This document shows positions 5,906 through 5,914 of a stretch of 5,914 bases of DNA, piece after piece. The translations under genes and the position numbers were made by a program. How positions within the stretch are numbered: position 1 is the first letter of the stretch; every line of letters starts with the position of its first letter. The notes under the pieces were generated by a model that saw nothing but the letters and a program-made list of their open reading frames with translations, made no database searches and had not been told where the DNA came from. The DNA comes from Candidatus Bathyarchaeota archaeon (GTDB lineage: Archaea > Thermoproteota > Bathyarchaeia > 40CM-2-53-6), in the NCBI GenBank assembly GCA_005882955.1, contig VBBB01000052.1:1-5914 (forward strand), read 5' to 3'.

Positions 5906-5914
5906 CCTAATAAC

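Overview
The window most likely comes from an archaeon of moderate GC content (about half G+C). The evidence is a permease in which two membrane domains are fused in one chain, a separate AAA-associated (PF09821-type) gene, TATA-like boxes at archaeal spacing, a TTG-started ATPase and weak Shine-Dalgarno sequences. I cannot fix the phylum from the sequence. A Nitrososphaeria, Bathyarchaeia or Thermoplasmatota relative would all fit.

Layout: (1) 1-678, plus strand: the 3' part of a CHAD-domain gene whose start lies before the window. (2) 704-2564, plus strand: a two-domain ABC importer permease of the nitrate/sulfonate/taurine (NrtB/SsuC/TauC) type. A frameshift near 1944-1955 splits it into two reading frames. 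(3) 2571-3371, plus strand: the matching SsuB/TauB-like ATPase, 6 bp after the permease stop. (4) 3364-3822, minus strand: a stand-alone AAA-associated C-terminal domain protein, a domain often fused to this kind of ATPase. Here it is a separate gene running tail to tail into the ATPase gene, with an 8-bp overlap of their 3' ends. (5) 3823-3893: a short divergent promoter region. (6) 3894-4847, plus strand: a PLP-dependent threonine/serine dehydratase-like enzyme without an ACT domain. (7) 4868-5905, minus strand: a D-2-hydroxyacid dehydrogenase, tail to tail with the dehydratase and 20 bp away.

Working together: the permease and ATPase would form the membrane and motor parts of one importer for a small anion or organic solute, and the AAA-associated protein is probably its accessory or regulatory partner. 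No solute-binding protein gene lies in the window, so the substrate is unknown. If the frameshift is real, the importer is probably dead or depends on recoding; if it is an assembly or sequencing error, the operon is normal. The two enzymes could be linked through a 2-oxoacid (made by the dehydratase, reduced by the dehydrogenase), but their convergent arrangement does not show this.

There is no gene-free stretch over 300 bases. I saw no RNA genes, CRISPR array, insertion sequence or other mobile element. I did not find a convincing new biological system. The points most worth a second look are the permease frameshift, the inverted AAA-associated gene, and the altered active-site region of the dehydrogenase.
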